Positions 26,147 to 34,956 of a stretch of 64,000 nucleotides of DNA are shown in pieces. Position numbers and translations under genes: made by a program. Every line of letters starts with the position of its first letter. The stretch's first letter is position 1. The stretch is from assembly GCA_938040055.1 (NCBI GenBank), contig CALHWY010000012.1, positions 286,363-350,362 on the forward strand, read 5' to 3'. A model generated the notes under the pieces. That model ran no database searches. It had not been told where the DNA came from and saw only the letters and a program-made list of their open reading frames with translations. This DNA is from an uncultured Endomicrobiia bacterium. GTDB taxonomy: Bacteria > Elusimicrobiota > Endomicrobiia > Endomicrobiales > Endomicrobiaceae.

Positions 26147-26992
26147 TTACGCCCCGAAAAATTTATTTAATATGCCGGTCTCCCACGCAAAAAAAGCGTT
26201 AAACAGCGCCGGCGGAGCCGGCATAATCAAAGTCATATAAGAAGCAACGGAGAGAAAAGGGCCGAAAGGCATATATCCCCTTTTTTCAACTTTTTCAGCC
26301 GCTATCAGAAACAGTCCCGCTACGCTTCCAATAAATGAAGCTATGAAAATAGCGAGAAGAACTCTTTCCCATCCTATCACAGCGCCGATTCCGGCCATAA
26401 GTTTGACGTCTCCTCCGCCCATGGCTTCTTTTTTAAAAACAAACTGTCCAAGCAACCCTATTAAAAGCAGAGAACCGCCGCCGGCGGCAATGCCCGCCGC
26501 AGCGTTCAGAAATTGCTGTAAAGAGGTTTCCCCTAAAATTATATTGAAAAATGAGAATAAAAGCCCCGATATAACAAGCATCAGGGGAAAAATATCCGGA
26601 ATTATCTGATGATAATAGTCGATTCCGGATACCGCTACCAGACAAAACGCCGTAAAACAAAAAAGCAAAAGAGCCGGAGTCAGCCCGTAAAAATAAAACA
26701 ATAAGACAAAAGAAAAACCCGTCATCAGTTCGACAACAGGATATATTACGGATATTTTCCCCTTGCAGCAACGGCATTTACCCGCCAGAAAAAGATAGCT
26801 TAAAACCGGTATATTATCATACCATTTGATCTGTTTTTTACAGCCGGGACAGCAAGAGCGCGGTTTTACTACGGACAGATTAAGCGGTATCCTGTAAATA
26901 CATACATTCGCAAAACTTCCGATAGCAAGCCCCGTTAAAAAAAAGAATATATAAAAAATTACGTTCAATTGCCCAATAAGAAATATATCCAT
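26147..26992 (-). CDS. pilD: Prepilin peptidase / N-methyltransferase (PilD)
   Basis: 281-aa inner-membrane aspartyl protease that cleaves and methylates type IV prepilins. The N-terminal methyltransferase loop has two Cys pairs (CPGC, CRCC), as in full bifunctional enzymes. The catalytic aspartates lie in AVSGIDYYHQIIPDI and GGGDVKLMAGIGA. The gene is followed on its strand by the ligase gene and preceded by the pseudopilin (2-base gap), so it sits at the end of the pilus group. Confidence 0.95.
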   Translation of the reverse strand: MDIFLIGQLNVIFYIFFFLTGLAIGSFANVCIYRIPLNLSVVKPRSCCPGCKKQIKWYDNIPVLSYLFLAGKCRCCKGKISVIYPVVELMTGFSFVLLFYFYGLTPALLLFCFTAFCLVAVSGIDYYHQIIPDIFPLMLVISGLLFSFFNIILGETSLQQFLNAAAGIAAGGGSLLLIGLLGQFVFKKEAMGGGDVKLMAGIGAVIGWERVLLAIFIASFIGSVAGLFLIAAEKVEKRGYMPFGPFLSVASYMTLIMPAPPALFNAFFAWETGILNKFFGA

Positions 26993-26994
26993 GC

Positions 26995-27447
26995 TTATAA
27001 TTCGCTCCAGACATTTCCTCGTGAATCCTTATGAGAGCAGTTTATCCATATCTGGCCTTTTACGCGCCCGGCCGCGTCATCTTCATCCCCCGGTTTATAC
27101 GCCCAGCCGCACAGATCTTTATTTTTGTCAAAATCGCCGATATATATTTTATTCGACTTTTTGTGATAAGGAGGACAGCAGGCGAAAGGAATTTCCTTTA
27201 TGTATTTCCCGTCTTCGGTAAGTTCTTTTACTATGTCCGCGCCCGGATAATTGCCGTCGTGATCTCCATAATACATCGCGATCGCGCTACGCAAAGCTCC
27301 CAGCGCCCCTCTTGTCGCTTTTTCTTGCGAATCGTGCAAAACGTTCATCAATTTGGGAACTGCGATAACGGCGACTATAACGACTACGGCTAAAGCTATT
27401 ACAAGCTCAACCGCACTGAAACCCTTTCTGCCGCCCGTTTTCTCCAT
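26995..27447 (-). CDS. Type IV pilin / pseudopilin
   Basis: 150 aa. The short leader MEKTGGRKG is cut before FSAVELVIALAVVVIVAVIAV, which has methylated Phe+1 and Glu+5 and the class III hydrophobic helix. The globular part carries four cysteines (ACCPPY, KDLCGW, NCSHK) and a calcium-loop-like GDFDKNKDLCG. It resembles type II secretion GspG-like pseudopilins in size. Encoded between pilT and pilD, so processed and retracted by its neighbours. Confidence 0.88.
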   Translation of the reverse strand: MEKTGGRKGFSAVELVIALAVVVIVAVIAVPKLMNVLHDSQEKATRGALGALRSAIAMYYGDHDGNYPGADIVKELTEDGKYIKEIPFACCPPYHKKSNKIYIGDFDKNKDLCGWAYKPGDEDDAAGRVKGQIWINCSHKDSRGNVWSEL

Positions 27448-27451
27448 TTGA

Positions 27452-28519
27452 CTATCTTCCGCCCACGGCTATCAGTCTTTCAAGTTCTTCTTTATTGGTC
27501 GTGTACTCAAAAGCCGTTTCTTTCGATATTCTTTTTTTAAGAACATTGTCCGCAATAGACTGATTCATAGTCTGCATGCCGTATTTGTTGCCCATTTGTA
27601 TCTGAGAATAGATTTGTTCGGTCTTCATCTCCCTTACAATATTTCTCATAGCGGCATTCATCATTACTATCTCTGTGGCAAGCACCATTCCTTTGCCCGA
27701 TATATGCGGCATAAGCTGCTGGCACAATATAGCCTGAAGAGTCAGCGAAAGCTGCGCTCTTATCTGACCCTGCTGGTGGGCCGGAAACACGTCCACCATT
27801 CTGTTGATGGAAGAAGCGGTATCCATGGTATGAAGAGTGGCGAAAACCAAATGCCCGGTTTCGGCTATGGTAGCCGCAGCCGCGATTGTCTCCAGATCTC
27901 TCATTTCGCCTATAAGTATGATATCGGGATCTTCTCTTAAAACATATTTCAGAGCGGAGGAAAATGAAGGAGTGTCGGCTCCGACTTCTCTCTGGTTGAC
28001 TATACACTTTTTGTGATTGTGTATATATTCTATCGGATCTTCAATAGTCACTATATGTCCCGATCTGTTTTGATTTATATAATTGATCATTGAAGCAAGC
28101 GTTGTCGATTTGCCCGAGCCAGTAGCGCCCGTGACAAGAATAAGCCCTTTCGGAAAATTGACTATATCGTATATGACCTTGGGAAGATTCAGTTCTTCAA
28201 ATGTCCACATTTTTGTCGGAATAAGCCTGAGCGCAGCCGAAACCGAGCCTCTCTGCTTAAAAACATTCATTCTTATTCTTCCGACGCCTTTTACCCCGAA
28301 AGACATATCAAGTTCACACATTTTTTCAAAACGCTTCGCCTGTTCGTCGCTTAAAACGCTGTATATCAGCTCCTTGCAGGATTCGGTGTCTAAAATGACA
28401 TTGCCGGCCGGCGTCATTTTTGTGTCGCATCTAAACATAGGAGGAGCCCCGACGGTTATATGCAAATCCGAAGCTTTCAGCCTGCCCATTTCTTCAATCA
28501 ACGTGTATAAATCATACAT
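27452..28519 (-). CDS. pilT: Pilus retraction ATPase (PilT)
   Basis: 355-aa hexameric cytosolic ATPase that depolymerises pili for twitching. Walker A GATGSGKSTTLASMINYIN, the Asp box EDPIEYIH, Walker B IILIGEMRDLETI with the PilT-type Glu, and the His box VFATLHTMDTASSINRMVDVFP are all present. The C-terminal AIRNIVRE region fits PilT rather than PilB, as does the length. GAGGTGG precedes the ATG. Confidence 0.95.
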   Translation of the reverse strand: MYDLYTLIEEMGRLKASDLHITVGAPPMFRCDTKMTPAGNVILDTESCKELIYSVLSDEQAKRFEKMCELDMSFGVKGVGRIRMNVFKQRGSVSAALRLIPTKMWTFEELNLPKVIYDIVNFPKGLILVTGATGSGKSTTLASMINYINQNRSGHIVTIEDPIEYIHNHKKCIVNQREVGADTPSFSSALKYVLREDPDIILIGEMRDLETIAAAATIAETGHLVFATLHTMDTASSINRMVDVFPAHQQGQIRAQLSLTLQAILCQQLMPHISGKGMVLATEIVMMNAAMRNIVREMKTEQIYSQIQMGNKYGMQTMNQSIADNVLKKRISKETAFEYTTNKEELERLIAVGGR

Positions 28520-28531
28520 AGTGCACCACCT

Positions 28532-29008
28532 CTAATCATGGAGTTTTTTTTCTACACATTCGGGAACAAGCCCTTTTGTCCGTCCGCCTAACGCCGCAAT
28601 CTCTTTTACCATGCTTGAAGATAAAAAAGTATAAGCCTGATCGGGCATTAAAAAAACCGTTTCTATGTTTTTGTTTAAATTCCTGTTCATGAGAGCCATC
28701 TGAAACTCATACTCGAAATCCGACAAAGCCCTGAGGCCTCTTATTAAAATAAAAGTATTTATTTTTTCAAGATAATCAGCCAAAAGTCCGGAAAAAGAAA
28801 CCACTTCGACATTAGACAGTTGTTCAGCGGATTTTTTTAATAAATCGACGCGCTGTTCAAGAGAAAACATATGTTTTTTACTTGCGTTATCGGTAACCGC
28901 AACTATAATTTTAGGAAAAAGTCTGGAGGCTCTTGTTATAATGTCAAGATGACCGTTAGTAGGTGGATCAAAACTGCCTGGATAAACCGCCGCAAGCTGT
29001 GTACGCAT
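28532..29008 (-). CDS. coaD: Phosphopantetheine adenylyltransferase (CoaD)
   Basis: Transfers AMP to 4'-phosphopantetheine, the penultimate CoA step. AVYPGSFDPPTNGHLDI (T/HxGH nucleotidyltransferase motif), LIRGLRALSDFEYEFQMALMN and the C-terminal TFLSSSMVKEIA are standard. I prefer ATG 29008 (158 aa, family length) although its ribosome-binding site is weak. A TTG at 29044 overlapping the recG stop would add 12 residues. Confidence 0.95.
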   Translation of the reverse strand: MRTQLAAVYPGSFDPPTNGHLDIITRASRLFPKIIVAVTDNASKKHMFSLEQRVDLLKKSAEQLSNVEVVSFSGLLADYLEKINTFILIRGLRALSDFEYEFQMALMNRNLNKNIETVFLMPDQAYTFLSSSMVKEIAALGGRTKGLVPECVEKKLHD

Positions 29009-29040
29009 AGGCAGATTTATATCAAATTTCAATAAAATAA

Positions 29041-31143
29041 TCAACCGACACCGATAAGTTTTATCTTACCGCAAAAGCGCTGATTTATCAGCTGTTTTAA
29101 TACAAAATGCTCTTTTTTTGCCAGTTCGGGATCTTCTTCGACAAGTTCCGATGCCGATTTTTTTGCAAATTCAATTATATCCGCGTCCCTTATAAGATCT
29201 CCCGCTTTAAATTCCGGAAAACCGTGCTGTTGCGTCCCCAATAACTCTCCGGGGCCGCGCATTTTCAGATCTTCCTGCGCAATCTCAAAACCGTTATTCG
29301 TTTCCGTCATTATTTTAAGTCTTCTGGCAGCATTCTCATTTTTCGCTTTTCCCACAAGAAAACAGTAGGACTGCCTTTTTCCCCTTCCTATGCGCCCGCG
29401 CAGCTGGTGCAAAGCGGACAGTCCGAATCTGTCGGCATGCTGTATTATCATAACCGAAGCGTCCGGCACGTCTATGCCGACTTCGATAACCGTGGTGGAA
29501 ATCAAAACGTCAAATTCTTTCCGCTTAAACTTTCTCATTACGCCGTTTTTTTCAAAAGGCTTCATTTTTCCGTGTAAAAGGCCCACTTTATATTCCTTAA
29601 AAAAAGTTTTGGAAAGCTTTTGCGCCTCCGCGGAGGCGGCTTTCAAAGCGGTTTTGTCGGATTCGTCTATAAGAGGATAAACTATATAAGCCTGTCCACC
29701 GTTTTTCAATTCTTCTATGGTTTTGCCGTAAGCGGCTGTTTCGCTTATAAAATACGTTTTTACCGGAACGCGGCCGGCGGGAAGTTCGTCGATAACCGTT
29801 ATATCCATTTCGCCGTATGCCGTCATCGCAAGAGCTCTGGGTATCGGAGTCGCCGTCATCATCAGAATATCCGGGCTGTCGGCTTTGTCAACAGCGGCGT
29901 ATTTTTGCATAACGCCGAATCTTTGCTGTTCGTCAACGACTATTAAAGCCAGATTCTTAAATTTTATTCTCTCCTGCATTAAAGCATGAGTTCCTATTAT
30001 TATCTTGGCAGAGCCGCAGGCCGTTTCCGAAAGAATTCTTTCCCTGTCGGCCTTTTTCTTTAAAGAAGACGAGGTCGCGATAACCGTATTGACGCCAAGT
30101 CCTTCAAGCATATTTAAAATGGTAAGAAAATGCTGCTCCGCAAGAATTTCCGTAGGAGCGGCTATCATAGACTGGTATCCGTTTTCGGCCGCAAGCAAAA
30201 CGGCGCTCAAAGCCACTACGGTTTTGCCCGAGCCGACGTCTCCCATAAGCATTCTGTTCATAGGATAAACATCCCGCATATCGCCGAAAATCCCGTTTAT
30301 CGCTTTTTTTTGCGCCCTTGTAAAATTAAAGCCCAGTTTTTCGCGGAAAGGGGTCAGCAGATTTTTTTTGATCTCATAGCGCTGCTTTTTTGGGTTCTTT
30401 TTTATTTGCCGGCGCGAAACGGACAGAGCCGTTTCCAGAACAAAAAACTCCTGCATCGCCAAAGCCCTTCTTGCCTCTTGCGCAGAAGAAAGACTGTCTG
30501 GATAATGTATTTTTCTGACAGCCTCGCAGGCATTTAATTTCACAAGGCCTTTCATTTCGGGAATAAGGCCTGAAATATCGGGATATAAAGGCGCAAGCAT
30601 ATCCAAAGCGTTTTTGACCGCTTCCCTTATGACTTTGCGGCTCAGACCTTCCGTAGCGGGATAAACGGGAATGATTCTGTTAAAAGAAACGGCGATATCT
30701 TGCGCGCAATCAACGATCTCATAATCGTTTACCGCTATATACCGCGCTCCGGGCTCAACTTTGGAATCTCCGTAAATATATGCGGTCTTTCCTTCTTTGA
30801 AAGCTTTTTTTATTGAAGCGAAAATATCCGTTTTCGAATAGGGATTCTTCCTGCGGAAAAATCTGGCATAAGCCTTTCCCGTATTGTCGAACATTTCTAT
30901 ATCAAGAAGAAAAAGCCCTTTTGAAAGCTTTCTTTCATAAGCCTTTCCTATCGTCGCCTTTATGCAGCATTGAGGCTGCTTGTAAGCGTCCGATATCGGA
31001 GTTATTATCGTTCTGTCCTGATACTGGCAGGGAAAAAAGGTAAGCAAATCTCCGGCGCTGCTTATACCGAGCTTCAGCAAAGCCCGCGCTCTTTTGGATC
31101 CTATGCCTTTTATATACTGCGCTTCGCTGTCTAATTGTATCAT
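29041..31143 (-). CDS. recG: ATP-dependent DNA helicase RecG
   Basis: Branch-migrating helicase that rescues stalled forks. 700 aa: N-terminal wedge/OB domain (IKGIGSKRARALLKLGI near residue 12; QYQDRTIITPI), then SF2 helicase motifs LMGDVGSGKTVVALSA, GTHALMQERI, VDEQQRFGVMQ, MMTATPIPRALAMTAYG and QLRGRIGRGKRQSYC. All motifs are intact. It overlaps the possible early start of coaD. Start ATG 31143 has a weak Shine-Dalgarno. Confidence 0.96.
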   Translation of the reverse strand: MIQLDSEAQYIKGIGSKRARALLKLGISSAGDLLTFFPCQYQDRTIITPISDAYKQPQCCIKATIGKAYERKLSKGLFLLDIEMFDNTGKAYARFFRRKNPYSKTDIFASIKKAFKEGKTAYIYGDSKVEPGARYIAVNDYEIVDCAQDIAVSFNRIIPVYPATEGLSRKVIREAVKNALDMLAPLYPDISGLIPEMKGLVKLNACEAVRKIHYPDSLSSAQEARRALAMQEFFVLETALSVSRRQIKKNPKKQRYEIKKNLLTPFREKLGFNFTRAQKKAINGIFGDMRDVYPMNRMLMGDVGSGKTVVALSAVLLAAENGYQSMIAAPTEILAEQHFLTILNMLEGLGVNTVIATSSSLKKKADRERILSETACGSAKIIIGTHALMQERIKFKNLALIVVDEQQRFGVMQKYAAVDKADSPDILMMTATPIPRALAMTAYGEMDITVIDELPAGRVPVKTYFISETAAYGKTIEELKNGGQAYIVYPLIDESDKTALKAASAEAQKLSKTFFKEYKVGLLHGKMKPFEKNGVMRKFKRKEFDVLISTTVIEVGIDVPDASVMIIQHADRFGLSALHQLRGRIGRGKRQSYCFLVGKAKNENAARRLKIMTETNNGFEIAQEDLKMRGPGELLGTQQHGFPEFKAGDLIRDADIIEFAKKSASELVEEDPELAKKEHFVLKQLINQRFCGKIKLIGVG

Positions 31144-31634
31144 CTTTTTAAAACTCTTTTAAAATATTTTCATCTCCGCATCCGCATAGAAACCGATTAC
31201 ATTTTTTACGGACGCATAAACCGCGTATTATATATGCTCAAAACGGTTATCGAGGATGTAATTATTATTTTCTTTTTAAGGCCGTAATTGTTATTAAGAC
31301 GCGCCGGTATAAGCGAGAACGGACCGGCAAGCAAAAAAAGCCGCAATCACGGCCTGGCCGCTTTGACGCCGGGGCGTTTTTTTTATTTTTATGTTTATGC
31401 CGGGTTCGGGAAATTCATTGCGGAAACGGCATCCGACCGCTTCGTCTTTTATCCCCGATGCGCAAAAGGGCATTTTTTCATAATTTTTATCCGTTAAATA
31501 TCTTATATCCTACGGTTCAAAGCGCATACCGGCGAAAGCGAATATGCGCGGATTTCCGTCTTCTTTTCCGTATTTTTGAAAATTTACGCCGCGCTTTCGG
31601 CAAAAAAGCGGATTTCCGCCGAAATCAAAAACGG
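31144..31634. other. 491-base spacer upstream of recG
   Basis: No gene recognised on either strand. A TATAAT on the minus strand near 31229 could belong to a recG promoter, but its -35 region is poor. The rest shows no repeats or stable hairpins that I could find. Confidence 0.4.
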
Positions 31635-31922
31635 TTATATGCTCCGTTGCAATTCTTTCGCAATGTCCGAAGGTATTTCAAGAACATAATAAGCTTTCCG
31701 GCATAAAGCCAGCCGCCAGGGCTTTAAATTTTTAACTTCTTTTATTATATTTTCGTCCTTATCCATAAAGACGATGTCTATATTAAAACGCATAAAACAC
31801 GTATGCACGGCGCGGCATTTCTCAAATAAGATCGCGTATCCGGCCGATTTTTTAAACATAAAGCCGCACAGCCTGTCTTTAAACGTCACCGCCCGTTTTA
31901 TTTCAATCCCGCCGTACCGCAT
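31635..31922 (-). CDS. DUF192 family protein
   Basis: 95-aa small protein of the DUF192 (UPF0127) family. It shows TFKDRLCGFMFKK near residues 14-26 (family TxxERxxGLMxR), then AVHTCFMRFNIDIVFMDKDENII, equivalent to the family motif FWMxNTxIPLDIIFLD. Function is unknown in the family. There is no signal peptide, whereas many homologues are exported. Divergent from the sensor-like gene, with 39 bases between starts and no clear ribosome-binding site. Confidence 0.75.
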   Translation of the reverse strand: MRYGGIEIKRAVTFKDRLCGFMFKKSAGYAILFEKCRAVHTCFMRFNIDIVFMDKDENIIKEVKNLKPWRLALCRKAYYVLEIPSDIAKELQRSI

Positions 31923-31946
31923 TGTAAAAATCCTTTAAATATTTTG

Positions 31947-31952
31947 TATAAT
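31947..31952 (+). promoter_or_regulatory. -10 box of the sensor-like gene
   Basis: Perfect TATAAT 9 bases before the ATG at 31962. A TTGTAA lies 19 bases further upstream. The predicted start of transcription is only 2-4 bases from the ATG, and there is no Shine-Dalgarno, so the message may be leaderless. Confidence 0.45.
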
Positions 31953-31961
31953 CTGCCTGTT

Positions 31962-32969
31962 ATGAAAAAAAATATAATACTTTTAAATTTTGTTTTTCTT
32001 TTGGTTATGGGCGCAGTTTTCTATCTTTCGGCATATCAGCTTTCAAAGCTCAAAGCTTCCGATCTTGAACATCTTGCCATTGAAAAAGCCCGTTCCGCCG
32101 TAAAGGTTTCGGTGCCTTCGATAAACAGAGCCATTCAAAATTCGGACGATATTTCCGTTCTTACCAATGTGGAGTCCATTTCAAAACTGGAAAACGTCGC
32201 GTCGGCTTTTATTTTGGACGGAAACAATACGGTAATTATACACAATAATACGAATGAATGGAATTCCAAAAGAGAAGGCGAGATTTATGACAGGGCTTTA
32301 AAATACAAAGGAGAACTGCTGCAGCTTTCTTATGACAAAGACCATATACTTTTTTCCGTGCCTGTGGACAAAGGCTATGTGCTCTGCTGCATTTTTTCCA
32401 CCCGGAAAGCCTCTGAAAAAGCGGGATACTGGAAAATAAAATATTTTACGGTTGCCGCGGTAACCGGCGCGGCGTTGATTATTATTCTTTATTTTCTGTC
32501 AAAACTGTTTATCGTTCTTCCTTTCCAGAGAACAAAAAGGAAAATAGAAAAAGGCGCGTTTGAAGCTTCCAAAGAGGAAAAATACGATGAAATCGCCGAT
32601 ATGTTCGCGACGGAGAATGAAAAAGCGCGGCAAAAAATAAAAGTTTTACAGCAGGACAAGGACAATCTTACAAAAATCATAGAATACTATCTCGGGAGAC
32701 AACTGCGCAACTACAAACTTCTTATAATACTGGACTCTTCAAACGGAATTGTTTACTCTCACGACGACACAGGCAAATTTCTGAAAAAAGATTTTTCCGA
32801 AAACAGCAATATACTTGAAGCGGCTCTTTTGCCCGAAATCATTGATATGGTTTCCGAATCATACGAAATCCCCGGAACCGAGGTAAGCGGTTTTATCGGG
32901 GAAGATACCGTAACAGCTTTGGCGCTCGGTGAAAAAGATAAAATTTTTGCGACTATAATAAAGATATAA
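31962..32969 (+). CDS. Membrane-anchored sensor-like protein of unknown function
   Basis: 335 aa, not assigned to a named family. Residues 2-24 form a first membrane helix. About 25-150 is a periplasmic domain of single-Cache size (SISKLENVASAFILDGNNTVIIHN is typical of Cache beta-strands). A second helix follows near 160-180. The cytosolic part has a charged coiled-coil stretch (TENEKARQKIKVLQQDKDN) and a final 100-residue alpha/beta domain (KLLIILDSSNGIVYSHDD). No kinase, cyclase or methyl-accepting domain follows. It is one of only two plus-strand genes before 62 kb and stands alone. Confidence 0.7.
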   Translation: MKKNIILLNFVFLLVMGAVFYLSAYQLSKLKASDLEHLAIEKARSAVKVSVPSINRAIQNSDDISVLTNVESISKLENVASAFILDGNNTVIIHNNTNEWNSKREGEIYDRALKYKGELLQLSYDKDHILFSVPVDKGYVLCCIFSTRKASEKAGYWKIKYFTVAAVTGAALIIILYFLSKLFIVLPFQRTKRKIEKGAFEASKEEKYDEIADMFATENEKARQKIKVLQQDKDNLTKIIEYYLGRQLRNYKLLIILDSSNGIVYSHDDTGKFLKKDFSENSNILEAALLPEIIDMVSESYEIPGTEVSGFIGEDTVTALALGEKDKIFATIIKI

Positions 32970-33109
32970 GCTCCGTTTTTTAATATGTGCCCGGATTGGC
33001 TTTTGTCCGGTATTTGCAATAAATTCCCGGATATAGCGGGAACGTTTTAAAATTTGCATTTTTATATGAAATCCGCTTCGAGCCGAAATTCATTTATTTT
33101 ACGGGCAGG

Positions 33110-33138
33110 TTGCAAAAAAAGTTAAAAATTCATATAAT
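33110..33138 (+). promoter_or_regulatory. Promoter of rpmB
   Basis: TTGCAA (33110-33115), 17-base spacer, perfect TATAAT (33133-33138), 35 bases before the L28 start. Confidence 0.7.
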
Positions 33139-33173
33139 CTTCAAATTAGTTATTGATTACCGGAGGTTTTAAA

Positions 33174-33365
33174 ATGTCTTACAAATGCGTAGTTTGCGGA
33201 AAAGGTTCAACGTCAGGCAATACAATCAGCCATTCAAATAAAGCTTCCAAAAGGCTTTTCAGACCCAATCTTCAGAGCTTAAATATAGTTCTTGAAGGAA
33301 AAAAAACGCGTGAATACGTGTGCACTTCGTGCATAAAGTCAAATAAAGTAAAAAAAGCCATTTAA
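33174..33365 (+). CDS. rpmB: 50S ribosomal protein L28
   Basis: 63-aa zinc-type L28. Two Cys pairs (CVVCGKG at residues 5-11; CTSCIKS near 53) bind zinc. GNTISHSNKASKRLFRPN is the rRNA-binding signature. ATG 33174 has CGGAGG seven bases upstream. Monocistronic, with its own promoter and a strong terminator. Confidence 0.97.
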   Translation: MSYKCVVCGKGSTSGNTISHSNKASKRLFRPNLQSLNIVLEGKKTREYVCTSCIKSNKVKKAI

Positions 33366-33386
33366 CCGCAAGGATCAAAATTAAAC

Positions 33387-33425
33387 AAAGGCAGGCTTTG
33401 ATTTTTTTAAAGCCTGCCTTTTTAT
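33387..33425 (+). terminator. Rho-independent terminator of rpmB
   Basis: A perfect 13-bp stem, AAAGGCAGGCTTT / AAAGCCTGCCTTT, around a 9-base loop, ending in TTTTTATTT. It also lies 25 bases past the relA/spoT stop on the other strand and may serve both genes. Confidence 0.9.
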
Positions 33426-33450
33426 TTTGCATGCCGTCATAAGCATCGTA

Positions 33451-34956
33451 TCAGCCTTTTTTTGCCGGAATATTTTCTTTTTTCTCATGCTCTCTTAAAT
33501 ATCTTCTTATTCTTGAACGCGCCTGGGCGGTTATGGCGATTTCAAGCCAGTTCTTGCTCGGTTTGATATTTTTTCTTACAAGAATCTCGCAAATATCGCC
33601 CGTTTTAAGCTTGGTGTCTATAGTCGCCATTTTACCGTTGACCTTCGCGCCCATGCAGGTGTCGCCTATATCCGAATGCACCGCATAAGCGAAATCAAGC
33701 GCGGTGGCCCCGTAAGGCAGTTTTATTACTTTCTTTTTAGGAGTAAACACAAAAATCTGCTCGAAATCGCATTCCGTTTTCAATGTCGTCAGAAATTCGC
33801 CCGAATCCGTCGTTTCCCTCTGCCATTCAAGGAATTTTTTCAGCCAGTCAAGCCTGTCTTCCGTCACATTCTTTTTATTTTCGTCCCTGCTGTTTTTATT
33901 GTCGCCCTCGACTTTTTTCTTATATCTCCAGTGCGCGGCGACGCCGTATTCGGCATGTTCGTGCATTTCTTCCGTTCTGATCTGGGTTTCAACTATCACA
34001 TTTCTATCGGAAATGATGGTAATATGAAGAGACTGGTACATATTTGTTTTCGGCAGAGTTATGTAATCCGTAAAAGAACCTTCCACCAGTTTGAAACTTG
34101 AATTGATAACGCTAAGTATTGCATAACAATTTTCAACCGTATCGGTAATGATGCGCAGCCCGAATAAATCCTCAATGGCGGAAAAAGGCTTGTTCTGTCT
34201 TTCCATTTTTCTGTAAATGCCGTAAAGATTTTTAGGCCTTGCCGATATTCTGAACGAAATTCCGCTGTCTTTAAGATTGTCTTTAATCTGCTCCTGCACT
34301 TTTTGCAGATTTTCGGTATTGCTTTCAGCCCGTCTTTGCCACTGGGTTTTAATCATATTGTACTGCGAAGGGTATAAAACTTCGAAAGCCCAGTCTTCAA
34401 GTTCGCTTTTCCATTTATAAATGCCGAGCCTGTGGGCGAAAGGGGCGTAAAGAGTGAGAGATTCCTGTGAAATGCTTTTCTGTTTGTCAGGAGTGAGAAA
34501 TTTAATCGTGCGCATATTGTGAAGCCTGTCGGCAAGTTTTATTATTATAACGCGGATATCTTTTACCACGGCAAGAAGCATTTTTCTCCAGTTTTCGGCT
34601 TGTTCCGTTATATTATCGTGAAACTGGTACTTGTTAAGTTTGGTAACTCCTTTGACAAGAGAAACGACCTCTTCGCCGAACTCTTTTATAAGCTCCTGTT
34701 CGGTAACCAGGGTGTCTTCAAGAATATCGTGCAGCAGCGCGGCGGCTACCGTGGCCGGATCTATCTTAAGCTCGGCAAGATTTTTCGCCACGGAAACGCA
34801 GTGCACAAGGTAAGGATCGCCCGAGGCTCTTATCTGATAAGAGTGCGCGTATGAAGCGTATTCATAAGCTTTGTCTATCAATGCGGAGTCGTCTTTGTTA
34901 AGATAGGGAAGCGACTGCATTAAATTTGTTCTTAAACTCTCAATTAGTTCTTCCAT
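33451..34956 (-). CDS. Bifunctional (p)ppGpp synthetase/hydrolase, short RelA/SpoT form
   Basis: 501 aa. The N-terminal HD hydrolase is intact (HCVSVA, ALLHDILEDT, IIIKLADRLHNMRT). The synthetase follows (LYGIYRKM, IEDLFGLRII, YQSLHIT, ETQIRTEEMHEHAEYGVAAHW). A TGS domain is near 390-455 (FVFTPKKKVIKLPYGATALDFAYAVHS). The protein ends just after TGS. The helical, zinc-finger and ACT domains of usual 700+ aa long RSH enzymes are absent, and no remnant lies in the 85 bases downstream. Start overlaps the stop of the PorV-like gene. Confidence 0.93.
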   Translation of the reverse strand: MEELIESLRTNLMQSLPYLNKDDSALIDKAYEYASYAHSYQIRASGDPYLVHCVSVAKNLAELKIDPATVAAALLHDILEDTLVTEQELIKEFGEEVVSLVKGVTKLNKYQFHDNITEQAENWRKMLLAVVKDIRVIIIKLADRLHNMRTIKFLTPDKQKSISQESLTLYAPFAHRLGIYKWKSELEDWAFEVLYPSQYNMIKTQWQRRAESNTENLQKVQEQIKDNLKDSGISFRISARPKNLYGIYRKMERQNKPFSAIEDLFGLRIITDTVENCYAILSVINSSFKLVEGSFTDYITLPKTNMYQSLHITIISDRNVIVETQIRTEEMHEHAEYGVAAHWRYKKKVEGDNKNSRDENKKNVTEDRLDWLKKFLEWQRETTDSGEFLTTLKTECDFEQIFVFTPKKKVIKLPYGATALDFAYAVHSDIGDTCMGAKVNGKMATIDTKLKTGDICEILVRKNIKPSKNWLEIAITAQARSRIRRYLREHEKKENIPAKKG

